A stretch of DNA of 64,000 nucleotides, from assembly GCF_003344045.1 (NCBI RefSeq), contig NZ_QFWX01000002.1, positions 281,270-345,269 on the forward strand, read 5' to 3'. Made by a program: the position numbers and the translations under genes. Shown here one piece after another: positions 36,797 through 44,975 of the stretch. Numbering within the stretch: the first letter of the stretch is position 1; each line of letters begins with the position of its first letter. This DNA comes from Marinobacter vulgaris. GTDB taxonomy: Bacteria; Pseudomonadota; Gammaproteobacteria; Pseudomonadales; Oleiphilaceae. The notes under the pieces were generated by a model. It was not told the DNA's origin, did not search any database, and saw only the letters and a program-made list of their open reading frames with translations.

Positions 36797-37465
36797 ATGG
36801 CGGATCATAGCCCTGAAGACAACAAGCTCGCGTTGAAAGTCGTGTTTTACGGCCCCGCCCTGAGTGGCAAAACGACCAACCTGATGCAGCTGCACTCGCT
36901 GCTGAATCCCCAACGCAAGGGCGAGCTGATGGTGCTGGAAACCCGCGACGACCGCACCCTGTTCTTCGACATGCTGCCTATCGGTCTGAAAGGGGAATCC
37001 GGGCTGGATCTGCGGTTAAAGCTGTACACCGTGCCCGGCCAGGTCCAGCACGACAGCACCCGCAAGGCAGTGCTGTCCCGGGCGGATGCCGTGGTGTTTG
37101 TGGCGGACTCCCAGACCGGCCAGCAGGACAATAACGCTACGGCGTTCGGAAACCTGGAGGAAAACCTGGAAAAAGTGGGGCTGGATATCGACACCCTGCC
37201 CATGGCAGTGCAGTTCAACAAGCGCGATCTGCCCGGTGTGGTTGGTGACACCGAGCTCCAGCAACGCTGGGCCGACACCCCCTGGGCACCACTGCAAATG
37301 GCATCCGCCCTGCATGGCAAGGGTGTCCTGGAGACCTTCCGGGTGCTGCTGGGCCGGCTCTACACCGAGGTAGACAGGGAGTTCGCCCTGGCCACCGGGC
37401 ACGGCATTGATCGCGACACCTTTATCCGGCAATTGAGCGCCGCCAGCGAGGAAAACCGTGCGTAA
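36797..37465 (+). CDS. MglA-like small Ras-family GTPase
   Basis: GTPase of 222 residues close to bacterial MglA. The P loop is FYGPALSGKTTN (17-28), and the switch region contains RTLFFDMLPI (53-62), matching the RTLFFDFLPL segment of MglA. TVPGQ (78-82) replaces the DxxG of eukaryotic Ras, as in MglA. ADAVVFVADSQ follows, with the G4 motif NKRD (141-144) and G5 near ASALHGKGV. MglA proteins are polarity switches that recruit motility proteins in their GTP form. No MglB/Roadblock gene lies beside it; it sits between a receiver and a kinase gene (8-bp overlap with the latter). A GTPase-activating protein must be elsewhere or unconventional. Confidence 0.85.
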   Translation: MADHSPEDNKLALKVVFYGPALSGKTTNLMQLHSLLNPQRKGELMVLETRDDRTLFFDMLPIGLKGESGLDLRLKLYTVPGQVQHDSTRKAVLSRADAVVFVADSQTGQQDNNATAFGNLEENLEKVGLDIDTLPMAVQFNKRDLPGVVGDTELQQRWADTPWAPLQMASALHGKGVLETFRVLLGRLYTEVDREFALATGHGIDRDTFIRQLSAASEENRA

Positions 37466-38615
37466 TTTCGAGGACGACCCCACACTCGAGGACCTGCTCA
37501 CCAGTGACCAGCGGCAGCGCCTGAACCAGATGCTGAGCGCCCTGTGCCGCAAGCCCGTCAGCATCGGCAAAGACCGGAGTAACGGTTCCGTCGCGCTGGA
37601 GTTCAACCTGGAAACCGTGGGCTGGCTGTCCGGTGGCAGTTGCGAACAGGAACGCCTTGCCGTGGCTGATCTGGTGTCGTTTCTGATGATGTTTATCGCC
37701 AAGTACCGGCTGGCCGCCAACCTGCACCACGACACCACCGAGGCCAGTTACGCCGAATTGCAGAAACAGAATGCCGCACTGAAGGCCTCGGAAGCCCGCT
37801 ACCGTGCGCTGTCCGACCAGTTGCAGGAGAAAGTGGACGAGCAGGTAGCGGTAATCAAACAGGCGCAGATGGATCTTTATGAAAGTGCCCGGCTGCGTTC
37901 GGTGGGGCAACTGGCAGCGGGAGTCGCCCATGAAATCAACAACCCGATCGGCTTCATGTCCAGCAACCTCAAGGTGGCCGGTGACTACGTCAACGATTTG
38001 CGGGAGCGGGTTCCGGATAGCGAGCTCAACCGGGATTTGCTGGATGACTTCGCCGACCTGATCGCGGAGTCCTCCGATGGCGCCCGCCGTATCGCCAGCA
38101 TCGTTTCGGACCTGAAAACCTTCTCCAGCATTGACCAGGCCGATCATACCCTGTGTGATGTCAACGATCTGCTGTCCAGTGCCGTGCATCTGCTCCAGAC
38201 CGAATATGGCCATGGGGTGGACATACTGGAGAAACCGGGCGAACTGCCAAAAATTTCCGGCCATCCGTCACGCCTGTCCCAGACTTTTTACAACCTGCTC
38301 GACAATGCCGTGCAGGCGCTGAAATGCCGGCAACAGGGTGCCGGCGCCGAAGGCTGGAGCGGGCGCATCCTGGCAAAAACCAGTGTCGACGATGGTGGCA
38401 TCCGGGTGGTCATTCAGGATAACGGCTGCGGTATCGCCGAAGACATTCGCGAACAGGTCTTCGACGCGTTTTTTACCAGCCGGCCAGTGGGATCCGGCAC
38501 CGGCCTTGGCCTGACCGTCGCCCGCGACACCGCGCGCGCTCACCAGGGCACCATTCAGATCGACAGCAGGGAAGACATGGGCTGCCGTGTCACCCTTTTC
38601 CTGCCGATCCGTTAA
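37458..38615 (+). CDS. Histidine kinase with unrecognised N-terminal domain
   Basis: Kinase of 385 residues starting at GTG 37458, eight bases inside the GTPase gene end. Residues 1-95 form a compact region I do not recognise (PVSIGKDRSNGSVALEFN, VGWLSGGS). A coiled coil (about 95-145) follows, then the H-box GQLAAGVAHEINNPIG with His158. ATPase motifs are FYNLLDNAVQAL, DNGCGI and FFTSRPVGSGTGLGL. There is no membrane segment. Close H-box similarity to the kinase at 34053 suggests both feed the KPWDD-type receivers of this cluster. Overlap with the GTPase gene makes the GTPase a candidate input. Confidence 0.83.
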   Translation: MRNFEDDPTLEDLLTSDQRQRLNQMLSALCRKPVSIGKDRSNGSVALEFNLETVGWLSGGSCEQERLAVADLVSFLMMFIAKYRLAANLHHDTTEASYAELQKQNAALKASEARYRALSDQLQEKVDEQVAVIKQAQMDLYESARLRSVGQLAAGVAHEINNPIGFMSSNLKVAGDYVNDLRERVPDSELNRDLLDDFADLIAESSDGARRIASIVSDLKTFSSIDQADHTLCDVNDLLSSAVHLLQTEYGHGVDILEKPGELPKISGHPSRLSQTFYNLLDNAVQALKCRQQGAGAEGWSGRILAKTSVDDGGIRVVIQDNGCGIAEDIREQVFDAFFTSRPVGSGTGLGLTVARDTARAHQGTIQIDSREDMGCRVTLFLPIR

Positions 38616-38624
38616 GGATTGATC

Positions 38625-40871
38625 ATGGCTAAACGCTACGCGTCGCTGTTCTTCAACCAGGACCCGGATGACAACTCCCGGCCGGTAACCGAAGAAAAAA
38701 AAGCGCCTTACCGCCTGCTGCTGGTGGATGACGAACCCAACATCCTGGCGTCCCTGCGCCGGGTTTTCCAGCGTGAGAACTACGAGCTGCTGTTTGCCGG
38801 CAATGGCAGCGAAGCCCTGCGCATCATGGAGAAACAGCCGGTCGAGCTGGTCATGACCGACTTCATGATGCCGGGCATGAACGGCAGCGAATTGCTGCGG
38901 GAAGTGCGGGAGCGCTGGCCCAATACCATCCGTATCATGCTGACCGGTCACGCCAATACCGATGCGGTTATGGGCTCCATCAAGGAAGGCGCCGTTTACC
39001 GCTTCATCCTCAAGCCCTGGAACGATGACGACATTCGCCTGACCATCGCCCTGGCCCTGGAACAGTACGAGCTCATCCAGCGCACACGGGCACTGGAGCA
39101 ACAGACCAAAAAACAGCACAAGGACCTGGAGACCATCAGCAAGCTGACGGCCACCAACCGCAGCCAGCTGGCCATACTGCTCCACAAGAAGGGCTGGCTG
39201 AACCCGCAGCAGATCCAGCAGCTGCACCGGGAAATGCAGAGCCAGAAAACCCCCGTGGTTCGGCAGTTGCTGAAACACGAGTGGGTGGATTTCCGCAAAG
39301 TCTTCGAAATGCTGCGGGATGACATGCTGTTCGAGGAAATCGACCTGCGTGAGTTTCAGCCAGACCCCGCGCTGATGTCCCTGGTGCCCAAGAAAATCTG
39401 CACCCGTCAGCTGGTGCTGCCCTTACGCGTGCAAGGCCAACGTTTAAGGCTGGCCATGGTGGACCCCATGGACGTGAACCTGATCGACGAACTGGGATTC
39501 ATGACCGGGTACACCATTCATCCGCTGCTGTGCGAAACCACCCAGATGCAGGCCAAGCTGACCGAAGTTTTTGGCGAAACCAGCGAGCTGGACGATATTG
39601 CCACCAAGGTGGGCACCGATGACCCCTACGAAGGCATTGAAATCGTTCTCGATGAGGACAGCGACAAGGAATCCCTGGAGCAGCTGCTGGGAAGCTCCGA
39701 GGAGCCGCCTGCCATACGTCTGGTCAATGCCATCATCCTCGAAGCCCTGCGCCTCGGGGCCAGCGACATCCACGTTCACCCCCGCACCAAGTCGCTGGTG
39801 GTCCGCTACCGCATTGACGGCGTGCTGCAGGACAAGATCCATATCCCCACCAACCTGCTAATGTCGGTGGTGTCCCGCATCAAGGTGATGGCGGAACTGG
39901 ATATTACCGAGCGCCGCAAGCCCCAGGACGGGCGCATTACCGTCAAGACACCGATGAAAATCGTCGACCTGCGGATTTCCACCCTGCCCACCATCAACGG
40001 CGAAAAGGTGGTCATGCGGGTGCTGGAGCGACAGTCCTCCGCCCAGTCCCTGGAGGACATGGGCCTGTCGGAGCACAACCTCAAACGCCTGCTGCACGTG
40101 GTTGCCAAGCCCCAGGGCATTATCCTCGCCACCGGCCCTACCGGCAGCGGCAAGACCACCACCCTGTACGCCCTGCTCCAGCATAATGCCTCGCCGGAGC
40201 GCAATTACGTGACTATCGAAGACCCGGTGGAATTTCATGTGGACATGGCCGGCCAGGTGCCGGTCAAGGATCGCATCGGCCTGAGTTTTGCCAGTGTGCT
40301 GCGAGCGATCCTGCGGCAGGACCCGGATGTAATCCTGCTGGGTGAAATCCGCGACGAGGAAACCGCGGATGTGGCCTTCCATGCTGCCATGACCGGCCAC
40401 CTGGTGTACTCCACCCTGCACACCAGCTCCGCCGCCGCCACGGTGGCCCGCCTGCTGGATCTCAACCTGAAGCCATTCGTGCTGGCCTCGACCCTGGAGG
40501 CCATCATCGCCCAGCGCCTGGTACGGCGGATCTGTTCTCACTGTCGCGAGCAGACAGACACCCCGACAGAAACTCTGGAACAGCTTGGGCCGCAGTTCAT
40601 GACGCCCGAGCTGAGCTTTTTCCGGGGCAAGGGCTGCGACAAGTGCCACAAGGGTTACAAGGGCCGGGTGGCGATCCACGAAGTGCTTACCATGAACCAG
40701 CAATTGCGGATTGCCATTACCGAAGGCGCCAGCGCCATGCAGATTGAATCCATCGCCCGGGAGCAGGGTATGCGGGTACTGCTGGACGATGCCCTGGAGA
40801 AACTCCGGGATGGGCTGACCACCGCTGATGAAATCCTCAGACTGCTGGGACCACAGGTGCTGAACGAATGA
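38625..40871 (+). CDS. Receiver domain fused to PilB/GspE-type secretion ATPase
   Basis: Fusion protein of 748 residues from ATG 38625 (AAGGA six bases upstream). An N-terminal receiver (about 28-145) has DDE, Asp79 and KPWND. A coiled coil is followed by an MshEN-like domain (about 180-315), where QLAILLHKKGWLNPQQIQQL and VVRQLL resemble weakened cyclic-di-GMP-binding half motifs. A complete T2SS/T4P assembly ATPase follows: Asp box IRDEE, Walker A GPTGSGKT (504-511), Walker B LLGEIRDEE (571-579), HLVYSTLHT and the tetra-cysteine zinc site CSHC/CDKC (637-674). PilB and GspE normally lack a receiver. No pilin, PilC or secretin gene is near, so its partner machine must be encoded elsewhere. 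The stop overlaps the next gene by 4 bp. Confidence 0.87.
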   Translation: MAKRYASLFFNQDPDDNSRPVTEEKKAPYRLLLVDDEPNILASLRRVFQRENYELLFAGNGSEALRIMEKQPVELVMTDFMMPGMNGSELLREVRERWPNTIRIMLTGHANTDAVMGSIKEGAVYRFILKPWNDDDIRLTIALALEQYELIQRTRALEQQTKKQHKDLETISKLTATNRSQLAILLHKKGWLNPQQIQQLHREMQSQKTPVVRQLLKHEWVDFRKVFEMLRDDMLFEEIDLREFQPDPALMSLVPKKICTRQLVLPLRVQGQRLRLAMVDPMDVNLIDELGFMTGYTIHPLLCETTQMQAKLTEVFGETSELDDIATKVGTDDPYEGIEIVLDEDSDKESLEQLLGSSEEPPAIRLVNAIILEALRLGASDIHVHPRTKSLVVRYRIDGVLQDKIHIPTNLLMSVVSRIKVMAELDITERRKPQDGRITVKTPMKIVDLRISTLPTINGEKVVMRVLERQSSAQSLEDMGLSEHNLKRLLHVVAKPQGIILATGPTGSGKTTTLYALLQHNASPERNYVTIEDPVEFHVDMAGQVPVKDRIGLSFASVLRAILRQDPDVILLGEIRDEETADVAFHAAMTGHLVYSTLHTSSAAATVARLLDLNLKPFVLASTLEAIIAQRLVRRICSHCREQTDTPTETLEQLGPQFMTPELSFFRGKGCDKCHKGYKGRVAIHEVLTMNQQLRIAITEGASAMQIESIAREQGMRVLLDDALEKLRDGLTTADEILRLLGPQVLNE

Positions 40872-43800
40872 GCGAGCAGCGCAATCCGGTGATTTTCCGC
40901 TTCTGCCTGATACTGTCCCTGGCCATTGCCCTCATTGCCATCGGGCTGGTGATTTTTTTTGATTATCTGTCCCTGAGTGGCAGTGCCAATGGGCGCATCT
41001 CCCTGACCCCGGGTGGCGGGCTGGTCTCGATAATGATCGGGCTGTCACTGCTGGCACTGCTTTTTCGTCGTCTACAGACCGCCACTGTTGTGGCTGGCCT
41101 TACCTGCATCATTGCTCTGTGCCAGTTTGCCGTATCCCGGATTCCCGCCGCTGAGGCTCTGGAGACAGTAGCCATCAGCTTGCCCCTCCTGCTGGTGGTA
41201 CTGCTCACGGAACTGACGCTGCTGGCCGCCATTCATCTTCCCCGGCCAGGGCTGGTGGGGCTGGTAACCGGCCCGATGGTGGTGGCACTGGGTATACTTT
41301 CGTTATTGTCCTACTGGTATCCGTCACTTGGCGGCTTCGGGCTTGGCAGCATTCCGCAATCCACCATCATTGTCAGCCCGCTGGCAATCCTGTCGGGCCT
41401 GATTTTGCCCTTTCTGCAGACCATGCGCCGCCGTGACATACCGGATTTTTCATCGGGCCTGATGCTGGTCGGGTTGTTTGGCATAGCGCTGACCACCATC
41501 ACCTGGCACGCCATGCGGGTCCAGAACAGTAATAGCCTGCAAGACCGGGCCGAAGTTCTGGCCGATCAGCTGGAGGCTTCCAGCACAGCGGCCTTCAACG
41601 AAGACCTGGCGCTCATTCGCCGACTCGCAGACCGCCAGCAATTGTTGACAGGTGTGCCGGCGAGCACCGGCTGGACACAGGAGGTCCAGAGTTATCTGAA
41701 CGACTTCCCGGAACTCCGCCTCCTCGGCATTCTTGACCCCGACCAGCAGGCTGTCAGCGTCCATGCCCGCGCGGGGCAATATGAACGCTGGCTGGAAAAT
41801 TTTCTGCACACACCGGACAACCGGCGCTGGCTGGATCATGTGGGCGCAACGGGACTGCCGCACCTCAGCCCGCCTGAGCCGGACGACGCGGGCCGCATGC
41901 ATGCGCTGATTGCATCTCCGGTAAGGGCTGTTGTGGGACAGCCCTGGATCATCTTCGCCGTCATTAACCTGGAGGATGCCTACAGCAGCCTGCTCAAGCA
42001 CTACGACGGGGATCTGAGCCTGAGGGTCTATTACAGCAACACACTGATCTTCGATCTTTCCCCCGAAACATTCCGGGGCCAAAGGATTCCGCTGGCGACC
42101 CGCAATAACGGTGCTCACCATGACAGCCATTGGCGCATTGAAGTCTATACCCACGAGGGCGGGCTTGCGGCCAACGCGTTGTTCCTGCCCCCGCTGGTGC
42201 TGTTCAGTGGCCTGATCCTCAGCTTTCTGATGATGCTCAGCCATCTGTTCTGGCAGGAATCGGAGCGCCGTTCCCGCAGCCTGCGGAAGCTTAACGGCAT
42301 GGTGAATGCCCACCTGTCCCGGGAGCGGTCCCTGAGGCATACCAACGAGCGCATCATGACGTTCTCGCGGGACATCCTGTGTTCAATCAATACAAAAGGC
42401 CGGTTTACATCGATCAACCGTGCCGCAGAAGACATCCTGGGTTACCGGCCGGACCAGCTCATCGATGAGTCCTACCACCATCTGATCCCGGACGTGGACC
42501 GAGAGACCACAGCAGAAGAGTTCCGCAAGCTTATTACCGGCGAACGCCGGGTCAGTGATGGCTTTCGCAACCACATGCTTCACCGGGACGGCCATATCGT
42601 AACCCTGTCATGGACGGCGGAATGGTCTGAGGAAGACCAGGCGCTGTTCTGTGTGGGCCGGGATATGACCGACCAGCTGGTAGTGGAAACCCTGATGCGT
42701 GAGCGGGAACAGTTCTTCTCGCTGTCGCCGGATATGTTCTGCATTGTTGACCTCAACAGCCATTTCTTTGAGCTCAACAACGCCTTTGTCGAGGTACTCG
42801 GCTATCAACGCGAGGAATTACTGGGCACCTCCTATATGCAACTGATCCACGAGGACGATCAGCCCAAGGTCGAGGAGGCCGTAGCCGCGCTCATCACGGG
42901 ACAAACAATCAGAGGCCTTTTGGTGCGATTAATCAACAGGAACACCGCTCAGCATTGGGTTGAGTTCAGCGCCATCCTCAGCTCGGACGATCTCATTTAC
43001 GTGGTAGGCCGCGATACCACCGAAATGCGACACACCCAGGAAAAGCTCCGGGAAAGTGAAACACTGCTGAAGATTGCCGAAAAGGCAGCCCGTATCGGGG
43101 GCTGGGTGGTGGATGTGGACACCGGTCAAACCCGCTGGTCCCGTGCCATATTTGATATTTTCGAAATGCCGGTTGGCGAAGTGCCGGCCCTTGATGAGGC
43201 TCTCGGTTTTTATACTCCCGACAGCAGGGAAACCATAACCGACGCCATGAAGGTGTGCATGCAGACGGGTATACCCTTCGATGAAGAACTGCAGATCCGC
43301 ACCCGACTTGGCCAGATACGATGGGTCCGGGCGATCGGACAGGCGGTGAAGGATGAAGATGGCCGCATCGTGGAAATACAGGGCGGCCTGCAGGATATCA
43401 CCGCCTCCCATCACGCCATGGAGCAGATCAGGCGATGTTCCGAACGGCAGGCCATCATCTTCGAGAGCATCACCGATGCTTTTTACACTCTGGACAGTGA
43501 ATGGCGATTCACCTATGTCAACCGGCGCTCAGAGGACTTACTGAGAGAAAGCCGTGATGTGCTTCTGGGCAACACCCTCTGGGAGATGTTCCCGGCAGCG
43601 CAGGACAGCGCTATTGAAACGCAATACCGACTTGCCATGGAAACCGGTGAATCGGTGTCGTTTGAAGTCTACTACGCGCCACTGGAGGACTGGTTTGAGG
43701 TCAGCGCCTACCCCTCAGATGAAGGCCTGGCCGTCTACTACCGCAGTATCAACGAGCGGAAACAGGCGCAGCTGAAACTGGAACAGACCATGGCTGAACT

Positions 43801-44506
43801 GGAGCGCAGCAATCGCGAACTCCAGGACTTTGCTTTTGTCGCCTCCCACGACCTTCAGGAACCCCTGCGCAAGATCCAGGCATTCTCGGACCGGCTGCTC
43901 ACCCGACCAGAGCGGTTTGACGACCAGGAACAGGATTATTTGCGGCGAATGCAGTCTGCCGCCAGGCGCATGCAGTCCCTGATTCAGGATCTGCTCACCT
44001 ATTCCAGGGTGACAACCCGGGCCCAACCTTTAACCGTTTGCGATACCAATCGCATTCTGGCGGAGGTGCTGCAGGATATGGAGACGGTTATCTCCCGTGA
44101 GCACGCGATCATCAACGTTCGCCCTCTGCCAACCATAATCGGTGATGCCACCCAGATTCGCCAGGTGCTCCAGAACCTGCTGAGCAATGCCGTCAAGTTT
44201 CATAAACCCGGACGGAGTCCGCAGGTGGAGGTATACCCTGAAGATCACACGGAGGATTACTGGACCCTGGTGATCAGGGACAAGGGTGTGGGGTTTGACC
44301 AGCGCTACGCGGAAAAACTGTTTCAGCCGTTCCAGCGGCTGCACAACCAGAATTTCCCGGGAACCGGCATCGGCATGGCCATCGTGAAAAAAATACTGGA
44401 CCGCCACAACGCCACCGTAACCGTTGAAAGCGAAGTCGATCATGGAACGACTTTCCGTATCCGCTTTCCAACCAGTATTGAGATGAAAGGAAGCAACAAT
44501 GACTGA
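40868..44506 (+). CDS. Membrane multi-PAS sensor histidine kinase
   Basis: Kinase of 1212 residues. Seven hydrophobic segments (about 12-213) form an N-terminal membrane module. A probably extracytoplasmic domain of about 220 residues follows, then an eighth segment (about 436-458). Four PAS domains lie between about 485 and 965. The H-box VASHDLQEPLRKI has His994 and is of the phytochrome-kinase (Cph1) type. The ATPase has LLSNAVKFH, DKGVGF and GTGIGMAI. It overlaps the ATPase gene by 4 bp and the small receiver gene downstream by 8 bp. That receiver is of the Rcp1 type normally paired with HDLQEPLR kinases, so they are likely partners. The signal is unknown. Confidence 0.85.
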   Translation: MSEQRNPVIFRFCLILSLAIALIAIGLVIFFDYLSLSGSANGRISLTPGGGLVSIMIGLSLLALLFRRLQTATVVAGLTCIIALCQFAVSRIPAAEALETVAISLPLLLVVLLTELTLLAAIHLPRPGLVGLVTGPMVVALGILSLLSYWYPSLGGFGLGSIPQSTIIVSPLAILSGLILPFLQTMRRRDIPDFSSGLMLVGLFGIALTTITWHAMRVQNSNSLQDRAEVLADQLEASSTAAFNEDLALIRRLADRQQLLTGVPASTGWTQEVQSYLNDFPELRLLGILDPDQQAVSVHARAGQYERWLENFLHTPDNRRWLDHVGATGLPHLSPPEPDDAGRMHALIASPVRAVVGQPWIIFAVINLEDAYSSLLKHYDGDLSLRVYYSNTLIFDLSPETFRGQRIPLATRNNGAHHDSHWRIEVYTHEGGLAANALFLPPLVLFSGLILSFLMMLSHLFWQESERRSRSLRKLNGMVNAHLSRERSLRHTNERIMTFSRDILCSINTKGRFTSINRAAEDILGYRPDQLIDESYHHLIPDVDRETTAEEFRKLITGERRVSDGFRNHMLHRDGHIVTLSWTAEWSEEDQALFCVGRDMTDQLVVETLMREREQFFSLSPDMFCIVDLNSHFFELNNAFVEVLGYQREELLGTSYMQLIHEDDQPKVEEAVAALITGQTIRGLLVRLINRNTAQHWVEFSAILSSDDLIYVVGRDTTEMRHTQEKLRESETLLKIAEKAARIGGWVVDVDTGQTRWSRAIFDIFEMPVGEVPALDEALGFYTPDSRETITDAMKVCMQTGIPFDEELQIRTRLGQIRWVRAIGQAVKDEDGRIVEIQGGLQDITASHHAMEQIRRCSERQAIIFESITDAFYTLDSEWRFTYVNRRSEDLLRESRDVLLGNTLWEMFPAAQDSAIETQYRLAMETGESVSFEVYYAPLEDWFEVSAYPSDEGLAVYYRSINERKQAQLKLEQTMAELERSNRELQDFAFVASHDLQEPLRKIQAFSDRLLTRPERFDDQEQDYLRRMQSAARRMQSLIQDLLTYSRVTTRAQPLTVCDTNRILAEVLQDMETVISREHAIINVRPLPTIIGDATQIRQVLQNLLSNAVKFHKPGRSPQVEVYPEDHTEDYWTLVIRDKGVGFDQRYAEKLFQPFQRLHNQNFPGTGIGMAIVKKILDRHNATVTVESEVDHGTTFRIRFPTSIEMKGSNND

Positions 44507-44975
44507 TCCGAAGCCAGTGCCGATCCTCCTGATTGCCGAGGATGATCCGGACGATCAACTGATGCTGAGAGAGGCGTTTGCGGACCGCTGTATCGAATGC
44601 CGAATGTGCTTCGCTCACGATGGCGTGCAGCTGATGCGCATCCTCAATGGAGAGGAGGGACTGCCGGGGGAACTCGATGTACCCTCCGGATGCCCGGACC
44701 TGATACTGCTGGATCTCAATATGCCACTGAAAGACGGCCGCGAGGCACTGCGGGAGATCAAGTCCGACCCCCGACTGCGACAGATACCGACGATTGTCAT
44801 GACAACCTCGGACGACGAGGAGGACATTCGCTATTGCTACGACATGGGCGCCAATTCCTACATTATCAAACCATCAAGCTATTCCGGGTTGCTGGACGTT
44901 GTTTCGTCGCTGACGAGCTACTGGGCAACGACGGTAACCCTGCCACGAAGACCGGAACGTTATGACCGAGAATGA
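44499..44975 (+). CDS. Rcp1-like single-domain response regulator
   Basis: Receiver-only protein of 158 residues. It has the acidic pocket EDDPDD (14-19), phosphoacceptor Asp72 in ILLDLNMPLKDG, and MTTSDDEEDI with the conserved Lys in YIIKPSS. The long loop before beta-3 and the DLNMP sequence are typical of Rcp1, the cognate regulator of cyanobacterial phytochrome kinase Cph1. It overlaps both neighbours (8 bp with the kinase, 14 bp with the LOV protein), so it is well placed to carry phosphate from the HDLQEPLR kinase. No output domain is present. Confidence 0.87.
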   Translation: MTDPKPVPILLIAEDDPDDQLMLREAFADRCIECRMCFAHDGVQLMRILNGEEGLPGELDVPSGCPDLILLDLNMPLKDGREALREIKSDPRLRQIPTIVMTTSDDEEDIRYCYDMGANSYIIKPSSYSGLLDVVSSLTSYWATTVTLPRRPERYDRE

